This document shows positions 47,801 through 59,045 of a DNA stretch of 64,000 nucleotides, piece by piece. The stretch lies in NCBI GenBank assembly GCA_945859605.1, contig OX243825.1, forward strand, positions 18,534,178 through 18,598,177, in the 5' to 3' direction. The notes below the pieces were generated by a model, which was given only the letters and a program-made list of their open reading frames with translations, did not search any database and was not told the origin of the DNA. Numbering within the stretch: position 1 is the stretch's first letter; the number at the start of each line of letters is the position of its first letter. The DNA comes from Lumbricus rubellus. Taxonomy: Eukaryota; Annelida; Clitellata; Crassiclitellata; Lumbricidae. The position numbers and the translations under genes were made by a program.

Positions 47801-50800
47801 GTTGGTGATAAATGTTAGAATAGCTGGATATCGGATCCAGAAGATGGGTCCATCACAACTGTGAAGACTGTATCCAATATAGACTCTGTTGCGAGATGTC
47901 TGTACAAGTTAAATGCAACAGAGGACAACACAATGTAACACTGAACAGTTATTAACATCCTTAATGGATCCCATGCCAGTGTTGTAAGCAGTAGAGTAAA
48001 ATAACAGAGCTTCAATAGGTTTTTTCCAATGTCCATTCTTCAATGATCTTGACAGCGATGTTGGTCAATGGTCATGGCGCCTCCAGTATATAGGCTACCC
48101 GATGGAAGTTTTGGCATAGCAATGAACTCATCGAATTTGATATTTGGGCTTGAAATCAACAATTATTGACAAAAGGTCAACTCAGTGTGGGAAAATAACT
48201 GGAGGTTGAACCATTATCCACTTGGAATTGGGGGTGTGAAAAACATACTTTACTATGGGGCATTGGGGCTCTAAGAAAGACTGGGAGCTGAAACGCCCAG
48301 TAATTCACACCCTGGGCCAACCTATGCGCCCTCTTCCTTCTCCTGTAAGGTCTGCTACAGTTACCTTACCATTCCAGAGTGGAACTAAGAGGACATAAGC
48401 TTCTTTCTTGACTTTGTGGATGAAGGAATCTCTCAGATTGACGCTATAATGGTTCGCCTGTCAACCCTGGCATGCCAGAGTGAGTTTTAAGAAATAGACG
48501 TTTGGCCATACAGTATTGGACTGCAGATAGGATGTGACTAGAAAGCCTGTCAAAAATAATGCTGCGGTTCAGTGTTGAAACCAGCTCAATTAATAGAACA
48601 TCATGGGGGCACGTGCCCCAATGCTCCCTTCGAGTCTCCTAAGGGTAGGTCTGTTTAAGTATAGGCCTACTTATCAATGTTCTGAGAGGGACAACCAACA
48701 AATTTATGAAAATTGTTCTTGAAACCATCACTTTCCAGCCACATTAAGGTTGTCAGCAGCCCGATATTCAATGTAAAAATGAACGAAAAACCATTATATT
48801 TTGAACCCCATTTGGGGGGAGACCCCATAGTCAGATTTTATCGGATTTTGGATATTTTATTCAGCAGCAATTTCTGAGAAGGAAACCGTTTACAAAGCTT
48901 GTGTTACAATTTTTCCCAGGTCAAACTGCAGATTGTGTGGAGTATCAACATATAGCCCCAAACCCCAACTTTGATGCTCGTGAGTGACCCCTAAATATCA
49001 CATTGGTGGCCTAAAATTTCACACAGGTACTTTTTAGATCAAAATGAACAAATGTATCAACATGCCTCAAAAATCCAAAAGAAAATTTTTTTTACATGCC
49101 AATTTGGACCAGTCTAATATACATCTAGATTTTATACAGTAGCCAGTTAAGTTCCTTCCTGAGTCATCATTTAATCATGTGCGTGCATTATAAGAAGTCA
49201 TCTCAAAATCAACATAGGGAAAGCAAGAAACAGCTAGACAAACATATCCTACCTGCTCGATGGTAACCAAACGACATTCTTGCCGTTGGCGGTTTTTTGG
49301 CGAGCCATATTGCGAATAGGCTGACGAGGAAACCAGCGAGATCACAGGCCAAGTGGCTGGCATCGGACACTACTGCTAAACTGTTTGCTATAAGTCCACC
49401 TAACACAGAATAGAAATTGAACAAACATGGCGTAATTGGTGTGATTAGAAAAGTTATGAAAATAGATTAGAAATAGAATATGGTAGATATAGAAAAGAGA
49501 TAAGCCATTATTGTGCAAGATTAAACAAATATTCATGTGGCTGGATAACCATTTTTTTACGATTAATAATAAACTGTAACTCCTACTGTACCAGACACTA
49601 ATGCACAGGTCTTCAAAAAGATGAAGCGTGAAAGAAGAAAGCAGTAGACCAGGCAGTATCCAGAGTATCAGTTTATGAATATTAAAGATCAAAAGTCTGA
49701 GGTTTATGGCCTAATAAAGATAAACAACTGCAAAGATGACAGAGAAAGTGGTTGGGTCATCTGTGAGGGGAGATTCTCTCCAATGAACTACAGTCGAGGG
49801 AAGAATGGTGATCAACAGCAAGCTAATGGTAATATAATAAAAAGATGATCTCTATGGTGACGTAAAACAGTTACAAAGGCGCCTAAAAAAGGTAAGGGCT
49901 AAATAAGAATTGAAGAATTTTTATTTAATATTTCGGAAATTTATATAGCGCCTCTTCAAGGTAGGCTACTCAGAACTTCAGAAGCGCTCCCGGCCCAATC
50001 ACGGCTAAATAAAACAGTTTTTAGGTTCTTAAGGAACAGGGCGGAGTGACCTCTGGAAATTAAGCGCAACGTAACAGGGAGAGCATTCCAGGTGGTAGGA
50101 CCAGCAACAGAGAATGGCAACATTGGAAGTATGAAATTGTCTATTTTGTGCAACATAAACAAACAGAGGAAAAGAGTTTGAAAATCAATATGCTGCAACT
50201 AAGTAGGACTTGTTAGTTGTTAACCTAAAACATTTATAGTCTTAGGTATGACAGGAGAAACATATTCACATAACTGGTTGAAAAATATAGTAAGTGCAAG
50301 AAATGAAGACTGATTTAAAATTCAATGTTTATACATCGTCAGTTCCAATTTTAAACATATAATTACTAAATTATAGACAACAATAATAACCGTCAGCATA
50401 CTCCTATATGGGGCCATATCGACTTGCACCCATATTGTTATATTTCAATTTGGTTCCTAAGTTTCTAATTCTCTCAAAAGGCCTAAAGATAGTTTTATAG
50501 GCCCATTACTGATCTGCCTAGGGGTCAGGACACATCACTGCTCTGCCTAGGGGCCAGCTATCATGGCCATGCTTGTTCCCAAGCATCATCTTTAACCCTT
50601 TAATGCCGAGAGTGTAGTAAAATGTATGGGAAATCCAATACCCTCCGGCATTAAAGGGTTAATAAATGACAGACAACTCAGGCACAAACACAGTACCCGG
50701 TAGGTACAAATATGCAAATGCATACAGGTATAATAGTATATGCACACATACACATTACACACATGCCTATACAGAACTCTGAGAAGTTTGAAATATCTAA

Positions 50801-53798
50801 TTAGGTGGCAATACGACACAGTAGTTTAAAAATGGCCATATATCTGGATTGACAGTTAAGCCACAGAAATAGCTGGATAATCATGTCACTTGAACAGACG
50901 AACAACAACAGTGATCTCATAAAATATAACTCCATTCCAGGCAGGCTGACGACCTCAATACACTTCTTTATAGTCTCGAGACAATGTACTTAAATAAAAC
51001 AATCACGTCATTAAAAATTGGAGAGCCACTCAGAGCCAAGAAGATATCAGCGCAACAATGAAACGGCTAATTAATGACACCATAATCTTCTTTAAGATTA
51101 CTCAGATGACTGCTAATATTGGAAGTTACTGTGTTCAGTAAACGCTCGTATAAATCAGTATATCTTCATAATAAGTCTAAATTACCAAAAACTACTACCG
51201 CACAATACTAAAACCAGGTGAATAATACAGCCTCTTAGACTCTGATATTTTTATACACTTTCCTTTTTTAACCCTATCAATCAATAAATCAATAAATCAA
51301 TCAATCAATCAATTATTTTTGAAACCAATCTTTTTTACAGTTATACCCTATAGACATAGTATAGAGAAATACCGAATACAAGTGAATGGCAAATTCTGAC
51401 ATTTATATGTAATTGCCCAACTAAACAAGTATTTTTAAATAGGCACTCAAAACTGCTGCAGGATAATTCATAACAGTTTCAGGATTTAGACGGGAATAGA
51501 CGCAATAGAACTGCACCGGTTTATAAAGCAGCATTTTCAACAATAAAACAGCATTTTACATTCACAATCACATTACACAATACTCAGCAAGTTACAGCTC
51601 AGTACTCAGTGGTGGAAACACTTAAAATGGCCTCACATCTGTCAACACAATATGAGAAGATCTTATGCACTGCTTCACTGATTTGCTCGCAAAACTAGGG
51701 CAGGCTTTCGCAACCTAGCCATATAAAGCAAGTACATGCTTGGTTGAAAATCAATGCTTTTACTATTTCAGTTTACACAGTGTTAAGAAAGCATCCGCTT
51801 ACAAAGGTATAAAAATACAACATATGTATATATATATAAAAATATATATATACATATATACACAGAACAGAAGAGAGCAGGCATGCATGATGTAAGCTAC
51901 ATGGAGGCAGCGATTGTTGTGTATTCACAATGAAAACGAATCGTTAAGTCATAGGAATGAATAGAGTTTCTGAGTCATAGGCCACACCACAGTGTCCGAA
52001 ATAGCTACTACCTTTTCATTAAAAAATAAATGTACACAACTTCTAAAGACTCTGTATTGTAAACTATAATAAATAATTCTAAATGACTACTGCTACTCCC
52101 AATGTTTCAGCACAATACATGAATCCCAAACAGTATCAAGAAATTGTGCACTGCTTTACCAAAAAAAAAACTACTGAAAGATACATATTTGCGTGTGTAC
52201 AGTATGTGTGCACAGATTATGTAAATAAGTTAGACATTAAAAGTGTACATATTTTCCTGTACAATTGAAAACTGCAACACAGATTTTATTGATATATCCT
52301 AAACTAGGTATCATTCAGTATCTATTCGCACACTAAAGAACAACTGGCAAAATCATTTTTAATTTGCTCAGAATTTCATCATCAAGCAGCTGCTTCCTCC
52401 TTTCTACTTCAATATTTATGTCTCTCTAACACACAGCACAACAACACCAACAACACCACCAATAACACCACCACCAACAACAACATCACCACCAACAACA
52501 ACAACATCACCACCAACAGATCAAACTTCATTGAAACTTAACTCTAATTTAAACAGATGTTATGCAGATCGTGTACAGTGTACACCCCCTCAGCGCCTCT
52601 GAGTAGTTTCTTGAAGGGGTGCTATATAAATTATTAAATGAATGAATGAATTGCAGTTCATTTGCAGAATTGCTAAAATGCCGCATTTAAAAATTTCCAC
52701 AACAAAATCTTTCATTTTAATATGTCATGACAAATTTTTCTGCACTCTGGTAAAGCTGACACCGATCATAAACTTGCTAAAAAAATTGGCTCATTGTACA
52801 TTTTCTTTTCAGCAGGCCGAATTTGAATATAAAAAAGCAACTCTTCTTAGTTACAATGCTTTTAAATTAAAACAAAATTAATAGGCCTAAATGTTGCTCG
52901 TTCATTCAGGCTATGGTCATAATTATATAGTGAAACAAAAAATAGATAGATAGCAAACACACTTACATTTCCATTTGTACTGTTCAATAAAGACGAAAAT
53001 AGTTAGGCTATCACAATCGAACTAATTGGACATGTATACCCGGATGCAATTTAAAGTGTAGATAAAAAGAAACCATACAAGCATACACTATCATTTAAGA
53101 TGCTGCAAGCCAATTCTACTGCTTTGCAGTGCAGACCACCAAAATTGATCTATCTTTAAATCTTCTCCTTCTGTCACTAATTCACCAACGCAAATTAACC
53201 TGGTTTTTATGTTACATCTAACATGAGAAGAATCGAAGTCGTAAAGATACTCGATCAGCTGTTTATAATTATAGAAAGCAGATGACGCGGCCCATTGCTT
53301 ACCTGTGATTTCTGCAATCATAAACAGCGTGCAGAGACCACTGACGGCAATCAGTTTATTTCTCGCCAACTTATCTTCGGAAACGGTGGAGTGACAATAG
53401 TCATGGTGCGACCCACAGCTCGCACTGGGTCCTCGGTGGTGGTGCTGGTCACATGCCTCATCGTTCAGAAGTAAAGAACTTGATTCACTGTGATCGTCTC
53501 CCTCGTGCAATACCAGCCTCATCTGGCCATTCAGTTCCGTCCCGGATCGTTTCACGGACGGGTCGTCGCCGACTAATAAAGGGTCCGTATCACAGCTACC
53601 CAGCAGATCGTATTCAAGTCCGTTGCCTAACGCCGCCATTTTAACTTCCTTCGATAATAACACAAGCGACGAAGGGTCGCTGGCGGTGGTTAGGGCGCGT
53701 GACAAAAGGTGGCGCTTTTCGTTATTTTTGCCTTTGTCGGCGGCAGAAGGAGTTATTGTGCTCATTTCCTGCCGTATGGTGGTCATCTCGTGCTCCAT
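38803..53798 (-). CDS. SLC30A-family zinc transporter (ZnT2/3/4/8 group), 7 coding exons
   Basis: Cation-diffusion-facilitator zinc/proton exchanger, usually loading zinc from cytosol into vesicles. Exons on the minus strand: 53798-53303, 49399-49253, 46588-46435, 43584-42939, 41031-40926, 39807-39673, 38945-38803, giving 608 residues (human ZnT4 429). Residues 1-150 form a long cytosolic N-terminus with a CDQHHH patch and HDYCH. The transport-site pairs are present: H181/D185 in TM2 (SDASHLACD) and H460/D464 in TM5 (MVHVIGD). The TM4-TM5 loop from one 646-bp exon has dense HGHSHSH runs (about residues 285-340), then Gly/Ser and acidic stretches. TM6 begins [11 protein letters not shown], identical to ZnT4 as I recall it. 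The cytosolic C-terminal domain includes SLNVWAL and ends CVHCHSE. An in-frame TGA lies about 36 nt upstream and no ATG intervenes. A 2,355-bp transposon fills most of intron 2. Exact orthology within the group is not resolved. Confidence 0.92.
39240..39597 (+). repeat. L2/CR1-like LINE 3' end with RT-ORF C-terminus
   Basis: Plus frame at 39400-39470 reads [20 protein letters not shown], then GGGAGCGCCTCTGGGTAGG, GGGAGCTATATAAATTTTG and (ATTG)n. In the last SLC30A intron. Confidence 0.75.
40610..40765 (+). repeat. LINE-like 3' tail with (ATT)n
   Basis: GTGAGGCGCCCCTGTAGTGG, GGCACCATATATAATTG and (TTA)n. In an SLC30A intron. Confidence 0.4.
41170..41400. repeat. Two L2/CR1-like tails in opposite directions
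   Basis: A minus-direction tail (41175-41290: TATGTAGCGCCTCTTCAAGA, CAGAGGCGCTCCCGACTCC) is followed by a plus-direction tail (41320-41400: TCGGGAGCGCGCTTGAG, GGCACTATATAAAT). They abut the Tc1/mariner element. Confidence 0.6.
41408..42022 (-). mobile_element. Internally deleted Tc1/mariner (IS630-type) element
   Basis: Perfect 32-bp inverted ends starting CAGGGTGGCGCAGAAAAAAC, flanked by TA on each side. The minus strand from about 41940 to 41558 encodes the C-terminal part of a DDE transposase: [11 protein letters not shown] around the second catalytic Asp, then [28 protein letters not shown] and a stop. The N-terminal DNA-binding region and the first Asp are missing, so it cannot be autonomous. 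It lies in an SLC30A intron. Confidence 0.9.
45037..45262 (+). repeat. tRNA-derived SINE, family 1
   Basis: Head AAGTGGTGTGGTGGTGTAGT, B box GGTTCGAATCC, tail CTTGAAGGGGCTCTATAACA and (CAAA)n, directly abutting the LINE RT fragment downstream. Confidence 0.83.
45281..45875 (+). pseudogene. Non-LTR retrotransposon fragment: C-terminal end of a reverse transcriptase
   Basis: The frame reads [20 protein letters not shown], then [48 protein letters not shown] and ARDRPKWR, the usual thumb and tail of a non-LTR RT ORF2. The 5' end is truncated directly after a SINE tail (45262). The frame stays open to 45875 and is followed by an A/G-rich tail. Clade is uncertain (RTE- or Jockey-like). Confidence 0.82.
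45957..46415 (+). repeat. Dispersed element starting ACTAGCGTACCCGGC
   Basis: ACTAGCGTACCCGGCCACGCGTTGCTGTGGC shares its first bases with 12408-12450, then has C/T-rich sequence up to about 46415. It ends about 20 bp from SLC30A exon 3. Confidence 0.45.
46762..49116. mobile_element. 2,355-bp DNA transposon, copy 1, with 8-bp target duplication (hAT- or P-like)
   Basis: The ends are inverted: TAGACTGGTCCAAA at the left and TTTGGACCAGTCTA at the right (14 bp). The flanks are ATATACAT on both sides (46754-46761 and 49117-49124), an 8-bp duplication typical of hAT and P superfamilies. No transposase longer than about 90 codons is visible. Exon-like minus-strand pieces at about 47590-47470 and 47260-47050 are not recognisable. 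It sits in SLC30A intron 2, 136 bp from exon 2. Its sequence appears identical to 59658-62012. Confidence 0.88.
49926..50140 (-). repeat. L2/CR1-like LINE 3' end with RT-ORF C-terminus
   Basis: The minus strand reads [19 protein letters not shown] then [10 protein letters not shown], plus a GCGCTATATAAATTTC tail. In SLC30A intron 1. Confidence 0.72.
50592..50662. repeat. ~70-bp palindromic TTAA element, copy 5
   Basis: TTAACCCTTTAATGCCGAGA to CTCCGGCATTAAAGGGTTAA, arms of about 17 bp with near-perfect pairing. In SLC30A intron 1. Confidence 0.75.
52590..52652 (+). repeat. L2/CR1-like LINE 3' tail
   Basis: CAGCGCCTCTGAGTAGTTTC, GGGGTGCTATATAAATT and (TGAA)n in SLC30A intron 1. Confidence 0.6.
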
Positions 53799-54600
53799 CT
53801 CGCGAATAAATACTTCAAGACCGTGTAATTGTCACGGCATATGGTCACACAAAGAATGACCCGCGAGCCCGTCGGTCAACAATGGCGCGTAGTACAATGC
53901 AATATAATCCAGATTCCAGATGAAAGCGAGAATGATAAACTGTGATGTAGGCTAGGCTACAGGACCGCGTTCTCCTACAATATGAACGAAACAGTGAATA
54001 TAAGGTCGTGAATATTTTTACATCTGACGCCAGATAAAGAACCTAGGCCTACTGTTACACTTATAGCCTAGCTGTGAATGGCGCTTTATAAACTTGCAAT
54101 CCATGATTACGATGATTAGCCTAGGTTACATTAACCTACCGTACTATGCGAAATAGCCTACGGAGTGCTTTCAAACCGATAGACTAATTTCAGAAGTAGC
54201 CTAAAAGGCATGCCGCCTGAGCCAAAATGGACATTATTAGCATAGGCTAATTAGGCTAATAATTATCGTAACAAATGCCGATTACAATAATTTATTATAA
54301 TTATAGTCTCGATCAGCATCTCGATAGGTGGCAAACTTTCTCACAGATAAACCGCGAGTAGGCTAAGCGCAGGCGTAGGCCTATAAATTATAGCCTATTT
54401 AGCCTTTATAGTCCCAGACGCCGACGGCCGAAGGGAACCGGTGTTTTAGAAACAGCTGTGTCCGCCTATCTTTAGGCTAGGCTGTAAACGGCTTATGACT
54501 ATTTTACTGACTGAATCTGTCAAGTGAATCCTATGCAAAAGTCTAATAGGTTATGACCATAGGCGTAGGGGACATTTCAGCAGTGGGGGGGGGGGAGGAG
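53799..54600 (-). promoter_or_regulatory. Upstream region of the SLC30A gene
   Basis: CpG-containing DNA directly upstream of the ATG, then AT-rich sequence unusually dense in AGGCTA/TAGCCT words. A promoter is expected here by position; no TATA box stood out. Confidence 0.4.
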
Positions 54601-54659
54601 TTTAACTTTTGCCGGAAAAATCTGATGGCCTTTTTAGTCGTCCGGTCGAAATTTCCCGA

Positions 54660-55345
54660 AAATGCCCGTTAGGCCTACTTCCTTCTCTAACCATGCCATC
54701 CCAAGCCAATCTGGCGTTCTTGCTATATATGAGCACATTCGCCACCTCCGCTGCATGCGAAACTTCCAAGCTGCGTCGTGCGTGCACCATTGCTACTTTC
54801 CACTCTAACCTTGATTACTGCAATTCACTGTTAGCATCAGGGGCGGATCCAGGGGGGGCTTATCCGGCCATGGCCCCCCATTTATAATTCCCATGTATCG
54901 TGCCCCCGGCCCCCATCTGGATTGAACATGCTGTGGAACAATGTATATATTGTACAATTTGCCCCCCCCCCCCTATTAAGAAATACCCATGCATTGCGGC
55001 TCCCCCCCCCTATTTGGAAATGGCATGTTTTCTAAAAGTCAGAATGAATCTGAGGACTAAAAAAAGGTCATCAACTTTTTTGGCGGATACGAAAGAAAAA
55101 TTGTCCACCCAAGGCCTAAAATTTTTCCCGGACCCAAGACCAAGAATTTTTGGCCCCCCCCCCGTCCAAAGTTTCTGTATCCACCCTTGGTTAGCATACT
55201 CGATATTATTGTTTTCACGCGATGAAACGCATGCAACTTATCCAGAGTGGACTTATAGGTGTGCAATGAAAACTTTAGCATGGAGTTTTACAAGAAAACT
55301 GGGAGTCGAAACCCCACAGCCCCTCCGACCGCCTTTTATCCATCA
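54660..55345 (+). pseudogene. Broken LINE reverse-transcriptase fragment interrupted by a hAT element
   Basis: ATFHSNLDYCNSLLA at about 54797-54837 is the RT block usually seen as xRLDYCNSLL. Upstream, in another frame, is EHIRHLRCMRNFQAAS. The hAT element 54838-55189 interrupts it, and the frame resumes at 55198. Confidence 0.55.
54838..55189 (+). mobile_element. Non-autonomous hAT element, copy A (352 bp)
   Basis: Begins CAGGGGCGGATCCAGG and ends ATCCACCCTTG, typical hAT-style imperfect inverted ends. It is flanked by GTTAGCAT at 54830-54837 and 55190-55197. It interrupts an older LINE RT fragment. No coding capacity; rich in C homopolymers. Confidence 0.85.
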
Positions 55346-55349
55346 GCCC

Positions 55350-56530
55350 TTGGGCTTTCCACACGTATAGGCTACACCACTCGTCTCGTGTCTTTAAGAA
55401 TTCATACCCAGACTCATCTGATCGTCCACCTCCCCCCCAGGGTGAGAATTGCCGGGTGGTTGGGGGGGGGGGGGTTCAACCCCCCAGTCTTTTTTAGAGC
55501 TCCATGTTAAAGTATGTTTTTCATACCCCAATTTCAAGTTTATCATAGGCCAACCACCCCCCATTTATTTTTCCACAATTCTCATACTGCCCCCCCCAAA
55601 ATCCCCTATCCAGGCGAACCCGCCTTGAAAGCTGCTCGATTCTGCCATGCTGATCCCATGGAATCCGGGCTCCGACCTCCACCGGACTATTTGTACGGAC
55701 AACCCTCTGACACGCGCGGGAATAAGCAGACGCATGGGCGGAGTTTATCAGGGGCTAGCTAACCCGGTTAAGCCCCTCCAACAAGGTCCAGATTCAACTT
55801 TCTTACCATGAAAATGGTCTCCTTTTTCGGGGTTAGCCTCCCGATAAGGCCCAGACTCGGGGTTAGCCCCCCCCCCCCCCAAGAACGAAAACCAAACTCC
55901 GCCCATGAGCAGACGCCCTGCGCTTGATTTGTGAATAGCGCTTTAGAAGTTTGGAAATGACGGCTACGATAGGCTATTCATAGGCAGACTATCTAAAGTC
56001 TAAATAGGCCCATGAAATGATTGAAGACGTACGTTGCTCACCATCGGTAACAGTTAACTGTGCTATTATTCTCTAAAGACAGACGTAGACCTACTTTCCT
56101 TTAAATGTAATTCCAACTCTATTTCCATAATTCTTTCATATCGAAAATCTCAAAATTAATTAATTAACTCAACAACGGTGCATGCAGACATGGCTAAGCT
56201 TATGCGCACACAATAATAATGCACATGCACGTGTGTCTGAGAGTGGGTGTGTTTGCATGTGCAAGTGACGGATATAACTATAGCGTTATAGGCCTAGCTA
56301 GGCCTATTATAGGTCCTTCTGTGTCGTTAAAATCTGAGAGATGTTAGCTCAGTTGAACAGGTGCTAGTTGAACCTTGGTATCATTAATCTGATACTCCAA
56401 CATCGATGTTATTTATTCCAATTACGACCATACGGGTATTATCCGGGTATTGTTCTGCCATCTGGTGTGGCTTAAGACATTCACGGTTTCATATGGTTCA
56501 CGGACGATTGACCTGCCACGTAGGCCTATC
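55350..56530. other. Gene-free intergenic DNA with a MITE-like fragment
   Basis: 55440-55560 holds long G/C homopolymers and TAAAGTATGTTTTTCATACC, the complement of a segment also found at 48236 and 7386. The rest looks unique. No coding signal. Confidence 0.5.
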
Positions 56531-56532
56531 CC

Positions 56533-56826
56533 TATGAATATGATGATGATGATGATGGTTCTCTGCCCGAAGGCAGGTTCATTGGCTTTACGCCCCTGGG
56601 GATGAGATGAGTGAGGTGGTTTCCCGTTGCCTTCCCCACAGACAATGATTGGTAAGCAACTTGCCCAAGGTCGCTCCGCAGGAGCTTGCGCCCCTAAATC
56701 CCACACGTGCTAGCCCGAGATATCTAAATCTCCTAATGTCAACTCCCAGCCCGGGGCTTGAACCGAAGTTCGTTGCAACCAACAGACGAACGTCGCTCTC
56801 GCTTACCGGTGTAGCTAACTAGGCCA
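56533..56826 (-). repeat. tRNA-related SINE, family 2, with (CAT)n tail
   Basis: Reverse copy of the element at 17018-17315: (GATGAT)n, GGTTTCCCGTTGCCTTCCCC, CAACTTGCCCAAGGTCGCTC, and a tRNA-like head ending CTTACCGGTGTAGCTAA. Confidence 0.78.
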
Positions 56827-57083
56827 GCATATGCATAACTAGGCTATGCATATACATTCTGAAATTGATGCACGTGCTATTTGTGAAAGTTGATCTCTGT
56901 CTGTATGTCCGATAATTATTGTTCGTCGATGGACCAGCAGATAAGATTTACATCTGTCGCTCGAATCGATCAAGATTTTGTCTACGATTATTATCGTAAT
57001 CAAAATTGTACTCTCCAATTTTTTAAAGCGCCGCTCGAAAGCGAAGAGCAGGGCACCAGCTTATTCACGAGCCCTCATCCATA

Positions 57084-57304
57084 AAGTTTGTTTGTATGTG
57101 CACTTGTCATAGCGCCACTTCAAGCTCTCTACTAAGAGGCGCTCCCGACTGCAGAGCGGTCACTGCATCGGAGTTTCACGCCGAAGCGCTGAGCAATCGC
57201 GAGTGAAGGACTTGCCCAAGGTCCTTATACGCGGGGAGGTGGAATCGAACCTCGGACCTTCCGGCTCCAAGGCAACGACGCCACCACTAGACCACCGCGC
57301 CCCA
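57084..57304 (-). repeat. tRNA-derived SINE, family 1
   Basis: Full complementary copy: GTTTGTTTGTATGTGCACTT, GGACTTGCCCAAGGTCC, GGTGGAATCGAACCTCGGAC, ending CCGCGCCCCAC. In the right-hand intergenic region. Confidence 0.85.
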
Positions 57305-57334
57305 CAATAATATACATGTAGCATAAAATAGCCT

Positions 57335-57455
57335 AACATTACATGACATAACATAGCATGGCATAACATAACATAGCGTAACGTAACATAAACGTAACAT
57401 AACACAACATAACATAATATAACATAATATAACATGCCATAACATAGCATAACAT
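57335..57455. repeat. (ACATA)n-like tandem repeat
   Basis: Irregular ACATAACATAGC/ACATAACGTA units directly beside the SINE at 57084-57304. Confidence 0.75.
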
Positions 57456-58321
57456 TGTTAGTTTTTGTTTGTTATCTGTACTGTGCATAAGAATGAATAG
57501 CTATTTATATTAAGGTGCATTCCGTGAATTGCAGCAGAATGACCATGATCATAATGTCGTATCATTATACACTTACCCCAAAGAGACTAGTCTTCATGAC
57601 CATGCAATGACCGGGAAAGTATTCACGCAACACTCTTATGTTCCTTCGCTTGTCATACTAGATTTATTTTGTCAATTCGTGATAATCCTCCTTGCTGCTT
57701 GCGACTGTCACGATTCACGATTGATTGATCGATAAACAACGATCGATTTATCACAAAAATGCTTTTATAAATAAAAATTGCGACAAGTTGTAATCAGAAC
57801 CTTTTAGGCTGAGAAAGCCTGAGAAAATGTCGCCCTATAGGGCCTATAGACTCCAGGACATTGAGACATATTATTGCACATAATTTTATTCGCATCTAGG
57901 CCTACTAGGCTACAGCCAGGCCATTGTCTGTCAATGTGTCAAATCGATATGGTACGAGCTGGCATCTACATGTAATATAGATAGTATAATTATCACTGAA
58001 ACAGACAAGTGGTCACAGCTGCATGGTGGCAGCATTCATCATCAATAACAATTTCAATTATTTTCAATTTTTCCGCTATATTGTAAAGCGCCACAAGTCA
58101 CGTTAAATAACTGTAACTACAAAAAATTAATCAACTAGGCCTATGGACGTTTTGTTCAAGTCACAAGTCTAATCGCACGTAGACTTTCGAAGAATTCTTT
58201 GACACCGCGTTAATGCAATGCACGGCATTGCACGTGTATATAGTCTACGTTCGAGTGTATGTAGGCCTGTGTATGTTCAGGGTTTAATGTAGGAGGGTCA
58301 GAGATTACCATACGCAACAGC

Positions 58322-58607
58322 CAAGGGCGGATACAGAAACTTTGGACGGGGGGGCCCAAAAATTTTGGTCTTGGGTCTGGAAAATTTTTCTTCGTATCCG
58401 CCAAAAAGTTGATGACCTTTTTTTTGTCATGCCATTTTTTCCAAATGCGGGGGGCCGCAATACATGGACATTTCTTATTAGGGGGGGGGGGCAAATTGTA
58501 CAATATATACATTGTTCCACGGCATGTTGAATCCAAATGGGGGGCACGATACATGGGAGTTCTAAATGGGGGCCATGGCCGGATAAACCCCCCTGGATCC
58601 GCCCCTG
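58322..58607 (-). mobile_element. Non-autonomous hAT element, copy B (286 bp)
   Basis: Reverse-oriented, shortened relative of the element at 54838-55189. The ends are CAAGGGCGGATACAG and GGATCCGCCCCTG. The flanks are GCAACAGC/GCAACAGT, a 7-of-8 match, consistent with an aged 8-bp duplication. Confidence 0.8.
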
Positions 58608-59045
58608 GCAACAGTCGCAACACTTTTATCTTATTCTGATAAGTTATCAGTGATAACTTATAAGTTTTAAAAGTGCGACCACCGCCTAGCATCATGAACG
58701 GTTTCATATGATTGTTTGAGGTTCCTATAGAAACTTGAAATTTTCTAAGAAGTGTTTTACCCAGGAATCACTAAACACTAAACGAATTCGTTATCTTCGC
58801 AGTTTAGTCTAAGAAAAAGTAGGCTACGTCTGTGCCCATGCACTACCCAACGACCAACACTCTCACCTTTCAACCCGCACCTCCATGCTCCCCTTCCCTC
58901 CCCGTGTAAGACGATGGAATGCGTTCCATGCTGATAAACAACAACAGCAACGAGAACAGCAAAGAGAAGTTTTATGAACTCCAAGATTCCGATGATGTCT
59001 CAGGAAACTCCTGCGTTCTACAGAATTTAGTTCCTGACTATAGGT

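Larger units (their letters stand above)
50200..53302 (-). other. Remainder of SLC30A intron 1
   Basis: Mostly unique AT-rich sequence with one micro-palindrome, a (CAAC/CACCAA)n stretch near 52440-52520 and a LINE tail. No exon-like open segment found. Confidence 0.55.

Noticed and set aside
56890..57084. 64-codon plus frame ending in FTSPHP
   Set aside because: No recognised family, no splice signals and it abuts a SINE; too weak to call.
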